The notes: generated by a model from the sequence alone, not told the origin. A stretch of 64,000 bases of DNA from Pelomonas baiyunensis (GCF_043555935.1 NZ_JBIGIB010000006.1:124001-188000); one strand, 5' to 3'. Shown: positions 1 through 8,288, numbered from the stretch's first letter. Program-made: numbers and translations.

Positions 1-665
1 TGTTCGATTCCGTCGCGTCCAAGTACGACCTGATGAACGACCTGATGTCGGCCGGCCTGCATCGGGCCTGGAAGGCCTACACCCTGCAGGTCGCCAACCT
101 CAAGCCGGGCGAGCGAGCGCTGGACATTGCCGGCGGCACCGGTGACCTCTCGCGCGCCTTCGCCCGCAAGGTGGGCGAGACCGGCCTCGTCGTGCACACC
201 GACATCAACGAAGCCATGCTCCGCCAGGGCCGCGACCGTCTGCTGGATGAAGGCCTGATCCTGCCCACCAGCCTGGCCGACGCCGAGAAGCTGCCCTTCA
301 AGAGCGAAAGCTTCGACCTGGTGAGCGTGGCCTTCGGCCTGCGCAACATGACGCACAAGGACCGGGCCCTGGCCGAGATGTGCCGCGTGCTCAAGCCCGG
401 CGGTCGGCTGCTGGTGTTGGAGTTCTCCAAGATCGCCGAGCCGCTGCGCAAGCCCTACGACTGGTACTCCTTCAACATCCTGCCCAAGCTGGGCTCGCTG
501 TTCGCGGGGGATGCCGAGAGCTACAAGTACCTGGCCGAATCCATCCGCATGCACCCCGATCAGGCCACCCTCAAGGCCATGATGAAAACGGCCGGCTTCG
601 GCCACGTGGACGTGCACAACCTGAGCGCGGGCATCGTCGCGCTGCACGCCGGCATCAAGTGCTGA
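1..665 (+). CDS. ubiE: Ubiquinone/menaquinone biosynthesis C-methyltransferase UbiE (5' end outside window)
   Basis: SAM-dependent methyltransferase that adds the ring C-methyl group in ubiquinone (and menaquinone) synthesis. The reading frame is open from base 3, giving FDSVASKYDLMNDLMS, the conserved start region of UbiE, so the true start lies upstream; the Met at 33 is internal. About 220 residues are visible. The class I methyltransferase glycine motif LDIAGGTGDLS is near visible residue 38, and the late motif FGLRNMTHKDRAL and post-motif LEFSK are present. The protein ends in AGIVALHAGIKC, the typical UbiE C-terminus. A GC-rich hairpin follows, and the next gene belongs to an exopolysaccharide locus rather than to the expected ubiJ/ubiB, which lie about 35 kb further on. 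Confidence 0.96.
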   Translation, partial: FDSVASKYDLMNDLMSAGLHRAWKAYTLQVANLKPGERALDIAGGTGDLSRAFARKVGETGLVVHTDINEAMLRQGRDRLLDEGLILPTSLADAEKLPFKSESFDLVSVAFGLRNMTHKDRALAEMCRVLKPGGRLLVLEFSKIAEPLRKPYDWYSFNILPKLGSLFAGDAESYKYLAESIRMHPDQATLKAMMKTAGFGHVDVHNLSAGIVALHAGIKC

Positions 666-1049
666 GCGGTCGCCCCGCGGGCGTGTGAGCGCACGCCGCG
701 GGTGACGGGGGTGTTTGTCGCGCCGGGAGGGCGCGGGCCCCGTCCTCATCCATATCCCCACCCGCCCCACCGGCCCCAAACAACCCGCCTGGCCTGAAGG
801 CCCTGCCGTGCGCGAGGCTCGGTGGGCGGCCGGGCAGGGCGTGTTCATCAGCCCGTCCCGTCATGCCCCCGAGCTTGAGGGGGTGCTGAAACATTCTTTC
901 GGATTTCGCTGGAACCAACGCGTTTCACGCCCCCCGTTATGGGTTCGTGCATGCCCTGGAAGCGACATATGCGACCAGTAAACTCGGATGTTCCCGGAGG
1001 CCCCAAGCCTTCCCGGCATCTCCATTTCCATCACCTGGATCCACTCAAG
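666..1049. other. Intergenic leader between ubiE and epsD
   Basis: About 380 bases without a convincing gene. It holds the hairpin after ubiE, an 8-bp inverted repeat (GCCCTGCC at 800-807 with GGCAGGGC at 833-840) and a CCCCC/GGGGG stem at 866-883. The first gene of the large EPS operon follows, so the promoter and any leader control should be here. I could not identify a convincing -35/-10 pair. A GG/GC doublet resembling a sigma-54 site near 957-972 has the wrong spacing by one base. Confidence 0.4.
674..702 (+). terminator. GC-rich hairpin after ubiE, possible terminator
   Basis: Just after the ubiE stop, CCGCG-GCGTG pairs with CACGC-CGCGG around a six-base loop, with one bulged G. There is no clear T tract (the next bases are GTGACGGGGG then TGTTTGTC), so it may be a weak or Rho-assisted terminator. 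The hairpin is visible; its role is inferred. Confidence 0.35.
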
Positions 1050-2000
1050 ATGGCTGAGCGACACATCAATCAACGGGCTCCCCTGCTCCTGGCCGTGCTG
1101 GCCGCCGCTGCGATGCTGGCAGCCTGCGGGGGCGACAAGGGCGACAAAGCCTCCCAGACCGCCGCCAAGGTGAACAAGGAAGAGATCACCGTCCACCAAA
1201 TCAACTTCGTGCTGCAGCGCCAGCCGGGCCTCAAGCCCGACCAGGCCGAAGCCGCCAGCCGTCAGGTGCTGGAACGCCTGATCGACCAGGAACTCGCGGT
1301 TCAAAAGGCGCAAGAACAAAAGATCGACCGCGACCCCCGCGTCGTGCAGCAGATCGAAGCTGCCAAGCGCGAAATCATTGCCCGCGCCTATGCCGAGCGT
1401 GTCGGTGAAACCGTGTCCAAGCCCACGCCCGACGAAGTCAGCAAGTACTACAACGAGAAGCCCGCGCTCTTCAAGGAACGCCGCATCTACAGCCTGCAAG
1501 AGCTGCAGATCGAAGCCAAGCCCGAGCAGTACGACGCCATCCGCGCCAAGCTCGGCTCCGTCAAGAGCCTGGCCGAGTTTGCCGAGTTCCTGAAGGCGTC
1601 CGACCTGCGCTTCAACGCCAACCAGGCGGTGCGTGCGGCCGAGCAACTGCCCCTCACCAGCCTGGACGCCATCTCCAAGCTCAAAGACGGTGACTCCATG
1701 GTCAGCCCCAACCCGGCCGGCCTGACGGTGCTGTTCCTTGTCGGCTCGCGCAGCCAGCCCGTGGAAGAAGCGCAGGCGCGCCCGGCCATCGAAGCCTTCC
1801 TGCTGAACCAGCGCAAGGCTGACCTGCTGCAAAAGGACGTCAAGGCCCTGCGCGACGCCGCCAAGATCGAATACGTCGGCAAGTTCACCGCGCCGGCGGC
1901 TGGTGCTGCCTCCGCCCCGGCCACCCCGGCTGAACCCGCCTCGCCGGCAGCCAGCGGGCTCGACGCCGCCGCCATCTCCAAGGGCATGGGGCTCAAGTGA
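1050..2000 (+). CDS. epsD: EpsD-family peptidyl-prolyl cis-trans isomerase lipoprotein
   Basis: First gene of the EPS operon; EpsD-type foldase found in XrtB/methanolan-like loci, probably acting in the periplasm on export components. 316 residues from the ATG at 1050. This start is preferred over the in-frame Met at 939 because it is followed directly by a lipoprotein signal: hydrophobic core LLLAVLAAAAMLAA, then Cys26 in the lipobox LAAC. The SurA-like N-terminal region (HQINFVLQRQPGLKPDQAE, then LERLIDQELAVQKAQEQ) and a parvulin-like PPIC region (from about residue 150, KERRIYSLQEL) follow. The C-terminus is an Ala/Pro-rich tail. The stop overlaps the ATG of epsE. Isomerase activity is inferred from the family. 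Confidence 0.88.
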   Translation: MAERHINQRAPLLLAVLAAAAMLAACGGDKGDKASQTAAKVNKEEITVHQINFVLQRQPGLKPDQAEAASRQVLERLIDQELAVQKAQEQKIDRDPRVVQQIEAAKREIIARAYAERVGETVSKPTPDEVSKYYNEKPALFKERRIYSLQELQIEAKPEQYDAIRAKLGSVKSLAEFAEFLKASDLRFNANQAVRAAEQLPLTSLDAISKLKDGDSMVSPNPAGLTVLFLVGSRSQPVEEAQARPAIEAFLLNQRKADLLQKDVKALRDAAKIEYVGKFTAPAAGAASAPATPAEPASPAASGLDAAAISKGMGLK

Positions 2001-2824
2001 TGCGCGCCATTCCCCTGCTCATCGCGGCGGCCCTGGGCCTGGCCGGGCTGGCATCCCAAGCCCAATCGGGTGCGGCACCGGCCGCTGCGGCGGCTGCCGA
2101 ATACCGGCTCGGCGCGGGTGACGTCATCCGCGTCGTCGTCTACCAAAACCCCGACCTCACGCTCGAAACCCGTGTGTCTGAAACCGGCGCCATCAGTTAC
2201 CCGCTGCTGGGCACCGTGCGCATCGGCGGCCTGGGCGTCAGCGCCGCTGAAAAGCTGATTGCTGACGGCCTCAAGAGCGGCAACTTCGTCAAGGCCCCGC
2301 AAGTCACGCTCGTGCTGCTGCAGGTCAAGGGCAACCAGGCCAGCGTGCTGGGCCAGGTGAATCGCCCGGGCCGCTACCCGATCGAAACCACCGACATGCG
2401 GCTGACCGACCTGTTGGCCAACGCCGGTGGCGTGGCCACCACCGGCGGCGACCTGCTCGTGCTCACCGGCACCCGCAACGGCAAGCCCTTCCGCCAGGAA
2501 ATCGACCTGCCCGGCGTCTTCAGCGCCGAGCAAAACCGCGCCAACGACATCCTCATCCAGAACGGTGACGTCCTCTGGGTCGAGCGCGCACCGCTGGTCT
2601 ACATCTACGGCGAAGTGCAGCGCCCCGGCCCCATGCGCCTGGAGCGCGGCATGACCCTGATGCAGGCGCTCGCCGCCGGCGGTGGCCTGAACCCCCGCGG
2701 CACCGAGCGCGGCATCCGCGTGCACCGCAAGTCGGCCGAAGGCAAGGTCCAGGTGGTTCAACCCGCCATGGACGAAAGCCTGAAGGATGGTGACGTGGTG
2801 TACGTCAAGGAAAGCCTGTTCTAA
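2000..2824 (+). CDS. epsE: EpsE polysaccharide export protein (OPX/Wza family, short form)
   Basis: Outer-membrane/periplasmic polysaccharide export (OPX) protein. 274 residues; the ATG at 2000 overlaps the epsD stop (TGATG), indicating coupled translation. The signal peptide (AIPLLIAAALGLAGLASQAQ) has no lipobox Cys. The Poly_export domain begins EYRLGAGDVIRVVVYQNPDL, and two SLBB segments follow (QASVLGQVNRPGRYP and PLVYIYGEVQRPGPMRL). The protein stops at the end of the second SLBB (GDVVYVKESLF). It thus lacks the C-terminal amphipathic helix that forms the outer-membrane pore in Wza, so a separate barrel partner, probably EpsL, is expected. Confidence 0.92.
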   Translation: MRAIPLLIAAALGLAGLASQAQSGAAPAAAAAAEYRLGAGDVIRVVVYQNPDLTLETRVSETGAISYPLLGTVRIGGLGVSAAEKLIADGLKSGNFVKAPQVTLVLLQVKGNQASVLGQVNRPGRYPIETTDMRLTDLLANAGGVATTGGDLLVLTGTRNGKPFRQEIDLPGVFSAEQNRANDILIQNGDVLWVERAPLVYIYGEVQRPGPMRLERGMTLMQALAAGGGLNPRGTERGIRVHRKSAEGKVQVVQPAMDESLKDGDVVYVKESLF

Positions 2825-2839
2825 GGATTCGGAGTCGCG

Positions 2840-4264
2840 ATGAGCTTCATGCAGTTTTGGGCCATCCTTCGGGCCCGTCGATGGGTGGCCATCGGCACGT
2901 TCGTTGGTGTGGTTGTGCTGGCCGTTGTGGCCAATTTGGTGCTGCCGAAAACGTTCAAGGCAGAAGCCACGATCGTCATCGACACCAAACCCGACCCAGT
3001 GGCCCTCATGAACATGCCCACCATGTCGTCCGCCACGTTTGTGGCCACACAGGTGGACATCATGGCCAGTGATCGTGTGGCGCTGCGTGTGATCCGTGAG
3101 CTCAAGCTCACCGAGAACGAAGCCATCCGCGAGCAGTGGCAAAAGGGCGGTGACACCGTCGGCACCATCGAGCAGTTTTTGGTGGACGTGCTGCAGAAGG
3201 GCCTGGAAGTGAAGCCCAGCCGCGAGAGCAATGTGGTGTCGCTCAGCTACGCCAGCCCGAACCCCCAGTTTTCTGCTGCGGTGGCCAACGCGTTTGCGCA
3301 GTCCTACATCCAGACGACGCTGGAGCTGCGGGCCGACCCCGCGCAAAACCTGAAGCGCTTCTTTGACACGCAGGTCAAGGGCGCCCGCGAGGCGCTGGAG
3401 AAAGCGCAAGAGCGCTTCTCAGGCTTCCAGCGCGAGAAAGGCATCATCGCCACCGACGAGCGCCTGGACGTTGAAAACGCCCGCCTGACGGAACTCAGCA
3501 GCCAGTTGACCCAGCTGCAAGCCATTTCGGCCGAGAGCACCAGCCGTCAGACCGAAGCCCAGGGCAGCCGCGGCGACCGCATTCAGGAGGTGTTGAACAA
3601 CCCGCTGATCGCCAGCCTCAAGGCCGAGCTCAGCCGCAATGAGGCGCGGTTGCAGGAGTTGAGCCAGCGCCTGGGCGACAGCCACCCGCAGGTGGTGGAA
3701 GCCAAGGCCAGCATTGCTGAGCTGCGCAGCAAGCTCGACAGCGAAACCCGCCGCATCACCGGTGGCGTTCAGATCAGCAACACCATCAACAAAGCCCGTG
3801 AGGGCCAGGTGCGTGCGTCGCTGGAAGCCCAGCGCGCCAAGGTGCTGCAGATGAAGGAAGTTCGCGATGAAGGCGTGGTGCTGCAGCGCGAAGTCGAGAA
3901 CTCGCAGCGCATTTACGACAGCCTCGTGGCGCGCTTGAGCCAGACCGGGCTGGAGGCTCAGAACACCCAAAGCTACGCCGCAGTGCTCACGAGTGCCGTG
4001 CCGCCCACGATCGCCAGCTCACCGCGCGTGTTGCGCAACATGCTGCTGGCCGTGGTGGTGGGCATCTGGCTCGCGGCGGTGTTGGTGTTCGTCATGGAAC
4101 TGGCTGACCGCCGCGTGCGCCGTCCGGTGGATGTGGTCACGGCCCTCGGCCTGCCGATGTTGGGCGTGCTGCCGGCTGCCAACGCCAAGCGCCCCAGCAA
4201 GTACCGCGGAGGCGTGCTCTTGCCTCCCGCTCTGACGGCTCCGGCCGACACGACGGGCCGTTGA
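2840..4264 (+). CDS. epsF: EpsF chain-length determinant protein (Wzz/PCP family)
   Basis: Inner-membrane polysaccharide co-polymerase that sets EPS chain length and couples polymerisation to export. 474 residues; ATG at 2840 with a GGAG ribosome-binding sequence about 9 bases upstream. It has the Wzz architecture: a first membrane segment at about 15-35, a large periplasmic portion with long coiled-coil heptads (about 170-370), and a second membrane segment at about 399-420. A short cytoplasmic tail follows, with the Pro-containing LGLPMLGVLP typical of PCP proteins. The kinase domain is not fused; it is encoded by the next gene, epsG. Confidence 0.92.
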   Translation: MSFMQFWAILRARRWVAIGTFVGVVVLAVVANLVLPKTFKAEATIVIDTKPDPVALMNMPTMSSATFVATQVDIMASDRVALRVIRELKLTENEAIREQWQKGGDTVGTIEQFLVDVLQKGLEVKPSRESNVVSLSYASPNPQFSAAVANAFAQSYIQTTLELRADPAQNLKRFFDTQVKGAREALEKAQERFSGFQREKGIIATDERLDVENARLTELSSQLTQLQAISAESTSRQTEAQGSRGDRIQEVLNNPLIASLKAELSRNEARLQELSQRLGDSHPQVVEAKASIAELRSKLDSETRRITGGVQISNTINKAREGQVRASLEAQRAKVLQMKEVRDEGVVLQREVENSQRIYDSLVARLSQTGLEAQNTQSYAAVLTSAVPPTIASSPRVLRNMLLAVVVGIWLAAVLVFVMELADRRVRRPVDVVTALGLPMLGVLPAANAKRPSKYRGGVLLPPALTAPADTTGR

Positions 4265-4297
4265 TGGCCCACCCCGTCACACAAGAGGCGACGTTTC

Positions 4298-5164
4298 GTG
4301 ACTGCTGAGAACTCCACATCCAATGAATTGGCTGATCGCTCCATCGGGGCGATCTTGTCTGGCCTGCGTCATCTGTCGGCCGATCAGGTTGAACGCATCG
4401 TTCACTTGCAGCGTGAGCAAAACCTGCGCTTTGGCGAGGCTGCCGTGCGTTTGGGCTTTGTGTCCAACGACGACGTGCTGTACGCGCTCAGCCAGCAGTA
4501 CCACTTCCCGTATTCCCCTGAAGAGTCGCGGACTGCCAGCCCGGAACTCATCACGCAAAACCACCCCTTCGGCCCTCAGGCAGAAAGCTTCCGAGCCATT
4601 CGCAGCCAGCTGATGATGCGTGTGTTTCAGGAGTCCCGCGAGCGCCGTGCGCTGGCCGTGATCAGCCCGCAGGCGGGAGACGGCAAAACGTATTTCGCGG
4701 CCAACCTGGCCGTGGTGCTCGCGCAGCTGGGCGGGCGCACCCTGGTGGTAGACGCCGACATGCGCGCCGGGCGCCTGCACGACGTGTTCGGCGTGGAAAA
4801 CCGTTCGGGCCTGTCCGGCATCCTCGTCGGGCGCACCGAATCCAAGGTCATTCGCCAGGCCAACGGCATCCCCAACCTGTTCGTGCTGCCCAGTGGCAAC
4901 CCGCCGCCCAACCCGCTGGAGCTGGTGGAGCGTCCGGCGTTCGGGCTGCTGATGAAAGAGCTCGTGGGCAAGTTCGACCATGTCGTCGTCGACACCCCGG
5001 CGGCAGCCTCGGGCAGTGATGGCGCCGTGATTGCGTCGCGCTGCGGAGCCGCCTTGCTGCTCGCCCGCAAAGACCAATCTCGCGTTGCCGAACTGCAAGA
5101 CCTGCTGGCCAGCCTGCAGCAAACCAGCGTGGCGTTTGCCGGCGTGGTTTACAACGAGTTCTGA
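4298..5164 (+). CDS. epsG: EpsG, BY-kinase-like ATPase partner of EpsF with MshEN-like N-terminus
   Basis: Cytoplasmic tyrosine-kinase-family (MinD/ParA fold) partner of the chain-length protein EpsF. 288 residues from a GTG at 4298, with AAGAGG about 9 bases upstream. The Walker A motif SPQAGDGKT is at 123-131, Walker A' TLVVDADM at 148-155, and Walker B-like HVVVDTPA near 228. Residues about 14-72 form two similar helical units (SIGAILSGLRHLSADQVE... and LRFGEAAVRLGFVSNDDVL...), resembling the MshEN/GspE N-terminal domain, which in some ATPases binds c-di-GMP. The C-terminus (VVYNEF) has one Tyr rather than the Tyr cluster usual in BY-kinases. Kinase activity is known for the family but not shown here. 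Confidence 0.88.
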   Translation: MTAENSTSNELADRSIGAILSGLRHLSADQVERIVHLQREQNLRFGEAAVRLGFVSNDDVLYALSQQYHFPYSPEESRTASPELITQNHPFGPQAESFRAIRSQLMMRVFQESRERRALAVISPQAGDGKTYFAANLAVVLAQLGGRTLVVDADMRAGRLHDVFGVENRSGLSGILVGRTESKVIRQANGIPNLFVLPSGNPPPNPLELVERPAFGLLMKELVGKFDHVVVDTPAAASGSDGAVIASRCGAALLLARKDQSRVAELQDLLASLQQTSVAFAGVVYNEF

Positions 5165-5175
5165 CGGGGCTGCGC

Positions 5176-6087
5176 GTGGCACCCAGCGATTCCCTCGGCG
5201 CCCGCGCCACGCCGCCGCACGGGCTGCCCGGGCCGGCCACGCTGATGCAAGCACTCGCGTTGGCCTTCGCGTTTGGCATCCTCTATGTGCCAACCCTGCA
5301 AGATTTGGCCGCCGGCGGCTGGACGGCTGAAGCGCTGGGGCACAGCCCCATCGTCTTCGCCGTGAGCTTGTGGCTGCTATGGCACCGCTGGCCGCGTGAG
5401 CTGCCGGCACCCACCGGTGGCCTGAGCGGGTGGGTGGGCTGGCCGTTGGTTGTGCTGGCACTGCTCATCTATGCCGTGGGGCGGTCTCAGTCCATCTTGA
5501 CGATGGAAATCGGGTCACTCGTGCTGTTGATTGCGGCCGTCATCCTGGTCATGCGGGGCAGCGCAACGCTGGCCGTGGTGGCGTTCCCCATTCTTTTCAT
5601 GGCCTTCATGGTGCCGCTGCCGGGCGGCGTGGTGGACGCCGTCACCCAGCCCATGAAGCTCGCCGTGTCTTGGGTTGCCGAGACCATCCTGTACGGCGTC
5701 GGCTACCCCATCGCCCGCACGGGCGTCATGCTGTCCATCGGCCCCTATCAGCTGCTCGTGGCCGACGCCTGCGCCGGTCTGCACACCTTGTTCACGCTCG
5801 AGGCTCTGGGCCTGCTGTACCTCAACCTGGTCACCACCGCCTCCTGGGCGCGCAACATCGGCCTGGCCCTGCTCATCATTCCCATCAGCTTCACGGCCAA
5901 CGTCGTTCGTGTGATGGCATTGACCCTCGTCACCTACCACTTCGGTGATGCAGCCGGCCAAGGCTTCCTGCATGACTTCGCTGGCATGGTGCTCTTCCTG
6001 TCCGGTTTGGTGCTCACCATCGCGTGCGACAGCTTGCTGCGCAAATTCTTCCCGGTGGCAGCGCCGGCAACAGGCGGTGCCGCATGA
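5176..6087 (+). CDS. xrtB: Exosortase B (XrtB / EpsH)
   Basis: Multipass membrane transpeptidase-like enzyme that processes proteins carrying a PEP-CTERM sorting signal. 303 residues from a GTG at 5176, 11 bases after epsG. Several hydrophobic membrane segments are visible. The catalytic triad of the exosortase family is complete: Cys199 in VADACAGLHTLF, Arg245 in TANVVRVMAL and His266 in GFLHDFAGM. The location between epsG and epsI is diagnostic of the B subtype. No protein in the window ends with a PEP-CTERM signal, so its substrates must be encoded elsewhere. The stop overlaps the epsI start (ATGA). Confidence 0.93.
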   Translation: MAPSDSLGARATPPHGLPGPATLMQALALAFAFGILYVPTLQDLAAGGWTAEALGHSPIVFAVSLWLLWHRWPRELPAPTGGLSGWVGWPLVVLALLIYAVGRSQSILTMEIGSLVLLIAAVILVMRGSATLAVVAFPILFMAFMVPLPGGVVDAVTQPMKLAVSWVAETILYGVGYPIARTGVMLSIGPYQLLVADACAGLHTLFTLEALGLLYLNLVTTASWARNIGLALLIIPISFTANVVRVMALTLVTYHFGDAAGQGFLHDFAGMVLFLSGLVLTIACDSLLRKFFPVAAPATGGAA

Positions 6088-6767
6088 ACGCCGGTGTGAT
6101 CAAGGCGCTGCTCGTGGCGGCCCTCGCCGGTGCCGCTTCGTATGGCACCCAGGCGCTGAAACCCACCCAGTTCCTGGTGGAACGTGAAGGGCGCTTTCGC
6201 CTCGAAGACGCCGTTCCCAAACAATTTGGCGATTGGGCGCTGGACCCATTCGCGGGCGCTGCGGTGGTGAACCCCCAGCAGCAAGAAGCCCTCAACAAAA
6301 TCTACAACCAGCTGCTGTCTCGCGTGTACGTCGATGGGCAGGGCCATCGCATCATGATGTCGGTGGCCTACGGGGAAGACCAGCGCGACGGCATGACCGT
6401 GCACTACCCCGAGATCTGCTACCCGGCGCAGGGGTTCGAACTCCAAGCCAAGCAGACCGCGGCAATCCAGACCCCGGGCGGCACTCTTCCGGTGCGCCAG
6501 CTGGTGACCCGCATGGGCAGCACGCGCACCGAGCCCGTGACCTACTGGGTCATGATCGGCCACCAGCCCACCCTTGGCGGCATGCAAAAAAAGCTCATCG
6601 AGCTCAACTACGCCGTCGATGGCGTCATCCCTGACGGCTTGCTGTTCCGCGTCTCCAGCGTCGACCGCGACACCGCGGCGGCGTTCGCATTGCAGGAGCG
6701 CTTTGTTCAGCAACTCGTTCAAGCCCTGCAAGGCCCGGCAAGAGTCCGACTGACCGGGTTGCGCTGA
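6084..6767 (+). CDS. epsI: EpsI, exosortase B-associated protein
   Basis: Periplasmic or membrane-anchored protein that always accompanies exosortases in EPS loci; its biochemical role is not established. 227 residues from the ATG at 6084 (overlapping the xrtB stop). This start is chosen because it gives an N-terminal hydrophobic anchor, VIKALLVAALAGAASYGTQA. The family core is visible: PKQFGDWALDP, SVAYGEDQRDGMTVHYPEIC with the conserved Cys, YPAQGF, and the VTYWVMIG strand. Gene order and strand place it in the EPS operon. It is probably needed for XrtB function or for EPS assembly. Confidence 0.92.
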   Translation: MNAGVIKALLVAALAGAASYGTQALKPTQFLVEREGRFRLEDAVPKQFGDWALDPFAGAAVVNPQQQEALNKIYNQLLSRVYVDGQGHRIMMSVAYGEDQRDGMTVHYPEICYPAQGFELQAKQTAAIQTPGGTLPVRQLVTRMGSTRTEPVTYWVMIGHQPTLGGMQKKLIELNYAVDGVIPDGLLFRVSSVDRDTAAAFALQERFVQQLVQALQGPARVRLTGLR

Positions 6768-6773
6768 CCCCTC

Positions 6774-8288
6774 ATGGCCATGCGCACCACCCAAGACATC
6801 CTCAGTTCGGCGGTGTCCGACGCCGCCGCGCGCGGTCGCCGCGGCACCTTGTTCATGGCGGGCTCCCGCGTCAGCGGCATGGCCGTGGGCTTGCTGTCCA
6901 GCGCCGTGATGGGCCGCCTGCTCACGCCCGACGACTATGGCCTTGTCGCCATGGCCATGTCGCTGATGATGCTGCTGAACCTGCTGAAAGACTTCGGTCT
7001 GACCACCGCCGTGGTTCAGCACGACGACCTGCGTGCCGAGCAGCTCGACGCCGTGTTCTGGATCAACCTCTTTGTGGCCTTGGGCTTCGCGGCCATCGGG
7101 GCCCTTGCGGCACCCTGGATTGCGCGCTTCTACAGCCAGCCCAGCATCGAACCCATCGTTTACGCCCTGTGCGTGGCCTTGCTGGTGGTCAGCATCTCCA
7201 GCACCCACGCGGCCATGCTGCGGCGCCACCTCAACTTCCAGCCCCTCATGTGGGGCGAGATGGCAGCGCAACTGGCGGGCCTGGTGGTGGGCGTGGGGTT
7301 GGGGTGGTGGACACGCAGCTACTGGGCCATCGTCGCTTCGCAACTCGTGTCCAGCCTGGCCACCACCGTGGTCATGTGGGTGGCGCTGCCCTGGCGCCCA
7401 GGCCGGCCGGCCCACTTGAAGAGTGCCAACGCCCTGGTGCGCTTTGGCGCCAACCTGTCGGTGTTCAGTCTGCTCAACTTCTTCTCCAACCAGTTGGGCG
7501 CCATCCTCACGGGTGCTTGGTTGGGGGCAGGCGCGGCGGGCAACTTCAACCGCGCGCAACAACTCCTGTCGCTCTCGGGCAGCACACTGATGGGCCCGAT
7601 CAGCCAAACCACCTTGCCGGTGCTCAGTCGCCTGCAAAACGACCCGGACGGCTACCGCCAGTACTACTACGCGTTGATCTCGCGCACGGGCCTCTTCTTC
7701 GGTTTGCTCGGGGCTTTTGTGGTGGTTGCGGGCGACGCCGTGGCCCGGTTACTGCTTGGGCCGCAGTGGGTGCAAGCGGGCGAGATGTACCGCTGGTTCG
7801 GCATGGCCATCTTTGCGGTGGGCCTGGCCAGCCAGAACGGCAACGTGCTCATGAGCCAAGGCCGCACCACCGAATTGCGGCACTGGGGCCTGGCGGATGC
7901 CGGCATCCGCGCCGGCGCCTCCGGTGTGGGCATCGTGCTGGGGGCCGTGGGCGTGGCGGCTGCCTTTGGCGTCTCGACGCTGGTGGTGACCGTACCGCTC
8001 GTGTTTTGGCTGATCGGGCGGAACGGCCCCTTGAGTGCGCGCGGCCAATGGGCTTCGGCGCGGCCGGGCCTGGTCTGCTTTGTGCTGGTGGCCGCCTCGG
8101 GCCTGCTGGTGCGCAGCCTGTGGTGGCCGCAGGCGGTGGTTGCGCAACTGGCCCTGGCTTCAGGCTTGCTTGCCTCGGGCCTGGCGTTGGCGTGCGTGCT
8201 GGACGCAGCCACACGGCAACTCGTTCGGTCCACCCAGCAAGCGCTCCTTCAATTCATTCGCCGCCGGCGCAACCCGCACAACGCATGA
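6774..8288 (+). CDS. Wzx-like polysaccharide flippase (PST/MATE family)
   Basis: Predicted inner-membrane transporter that flips undecaprenyl-linked repeat units to the periplasm. 504 residues, ATG at 6774, 6 bases after epsI. About 12 to 14 hydrophobic helices can be read along the protein. It starts with the family-typical RGTLFMAGSRVSGMAVG and MGRLLTPDDYGLVAMAMSL, and continues with FGLTTAVVQHDDL, RFGANLSVFSLLNFFSNQLG and GNFNRAQQLLSL. This pattern is that of WzxC-type lipopolysaccharide/EPS translocases. The stop overlaps the next glycosyltransferase start by ATGA. Substrate specificity cannot be read from the sequence. Confidence 0.87.
   Translation: MAMRTTQDILSSAVSDAAARGRRGTLFMAGSRVSGMAVGLLSSAVMGRLLTPDDYGLVAMAMSLMMLLNLLKDFGLTTAVVQHDDLRAEQLDAVFWINLFVALGFAAIGALAAPWIARFYSQPSIEPIVYALCVALLVVSISSTHAAMLRRHLNFQPLMWGEMAAQLAGLVVGVGLGWWTRSYWAIVASQLVSSLATTVVMWVALPWRPGRPAHLKSANALVRFGANLSVFSLLNFFSNQLGAILTGAWLGAGAAGNFNRAQQLLSLSGSTLMGPISQTTLPVLSRLQNDPDGYRQYYYALISRTGLFFGLLGAFVVVAGDAVARLLLGPQWVQAGEMYRWFGMAIFAVGLASQNGNVLMSQGRTTELRHWGLADAGIRAGASGVGIVLGAVGVAAAFGVSTLVVTVPLVFWLIGRNGPLSARGQWASARPGLVCFVLVAASGLLVRSLWWPQAVVAQLALASGLLASGLALACVLDAATRQLVRSTQQALLQFIRRRRNPHNA

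Noticed and set aside
957..972. Sigma-54-like GG/GC doublet before epsD
   Set aside because: GG at 958 and GC at 971 are one base too far apart, and the flanking bases do not match the consensus.
1487..3409. Minus-strand open frame of 640 codons across epsD, epsE and epsF
   Set aside because: Overlaps three recognised genes on the other strand and shows no protein family features.
7169..8284. Upstream extension of the first family 4 glycosyltransferase
   Set aside because: The extension lies wholly inside the flippase gene in another frame; the ATG at 8285 gives a normal family start and ATGA coupling.
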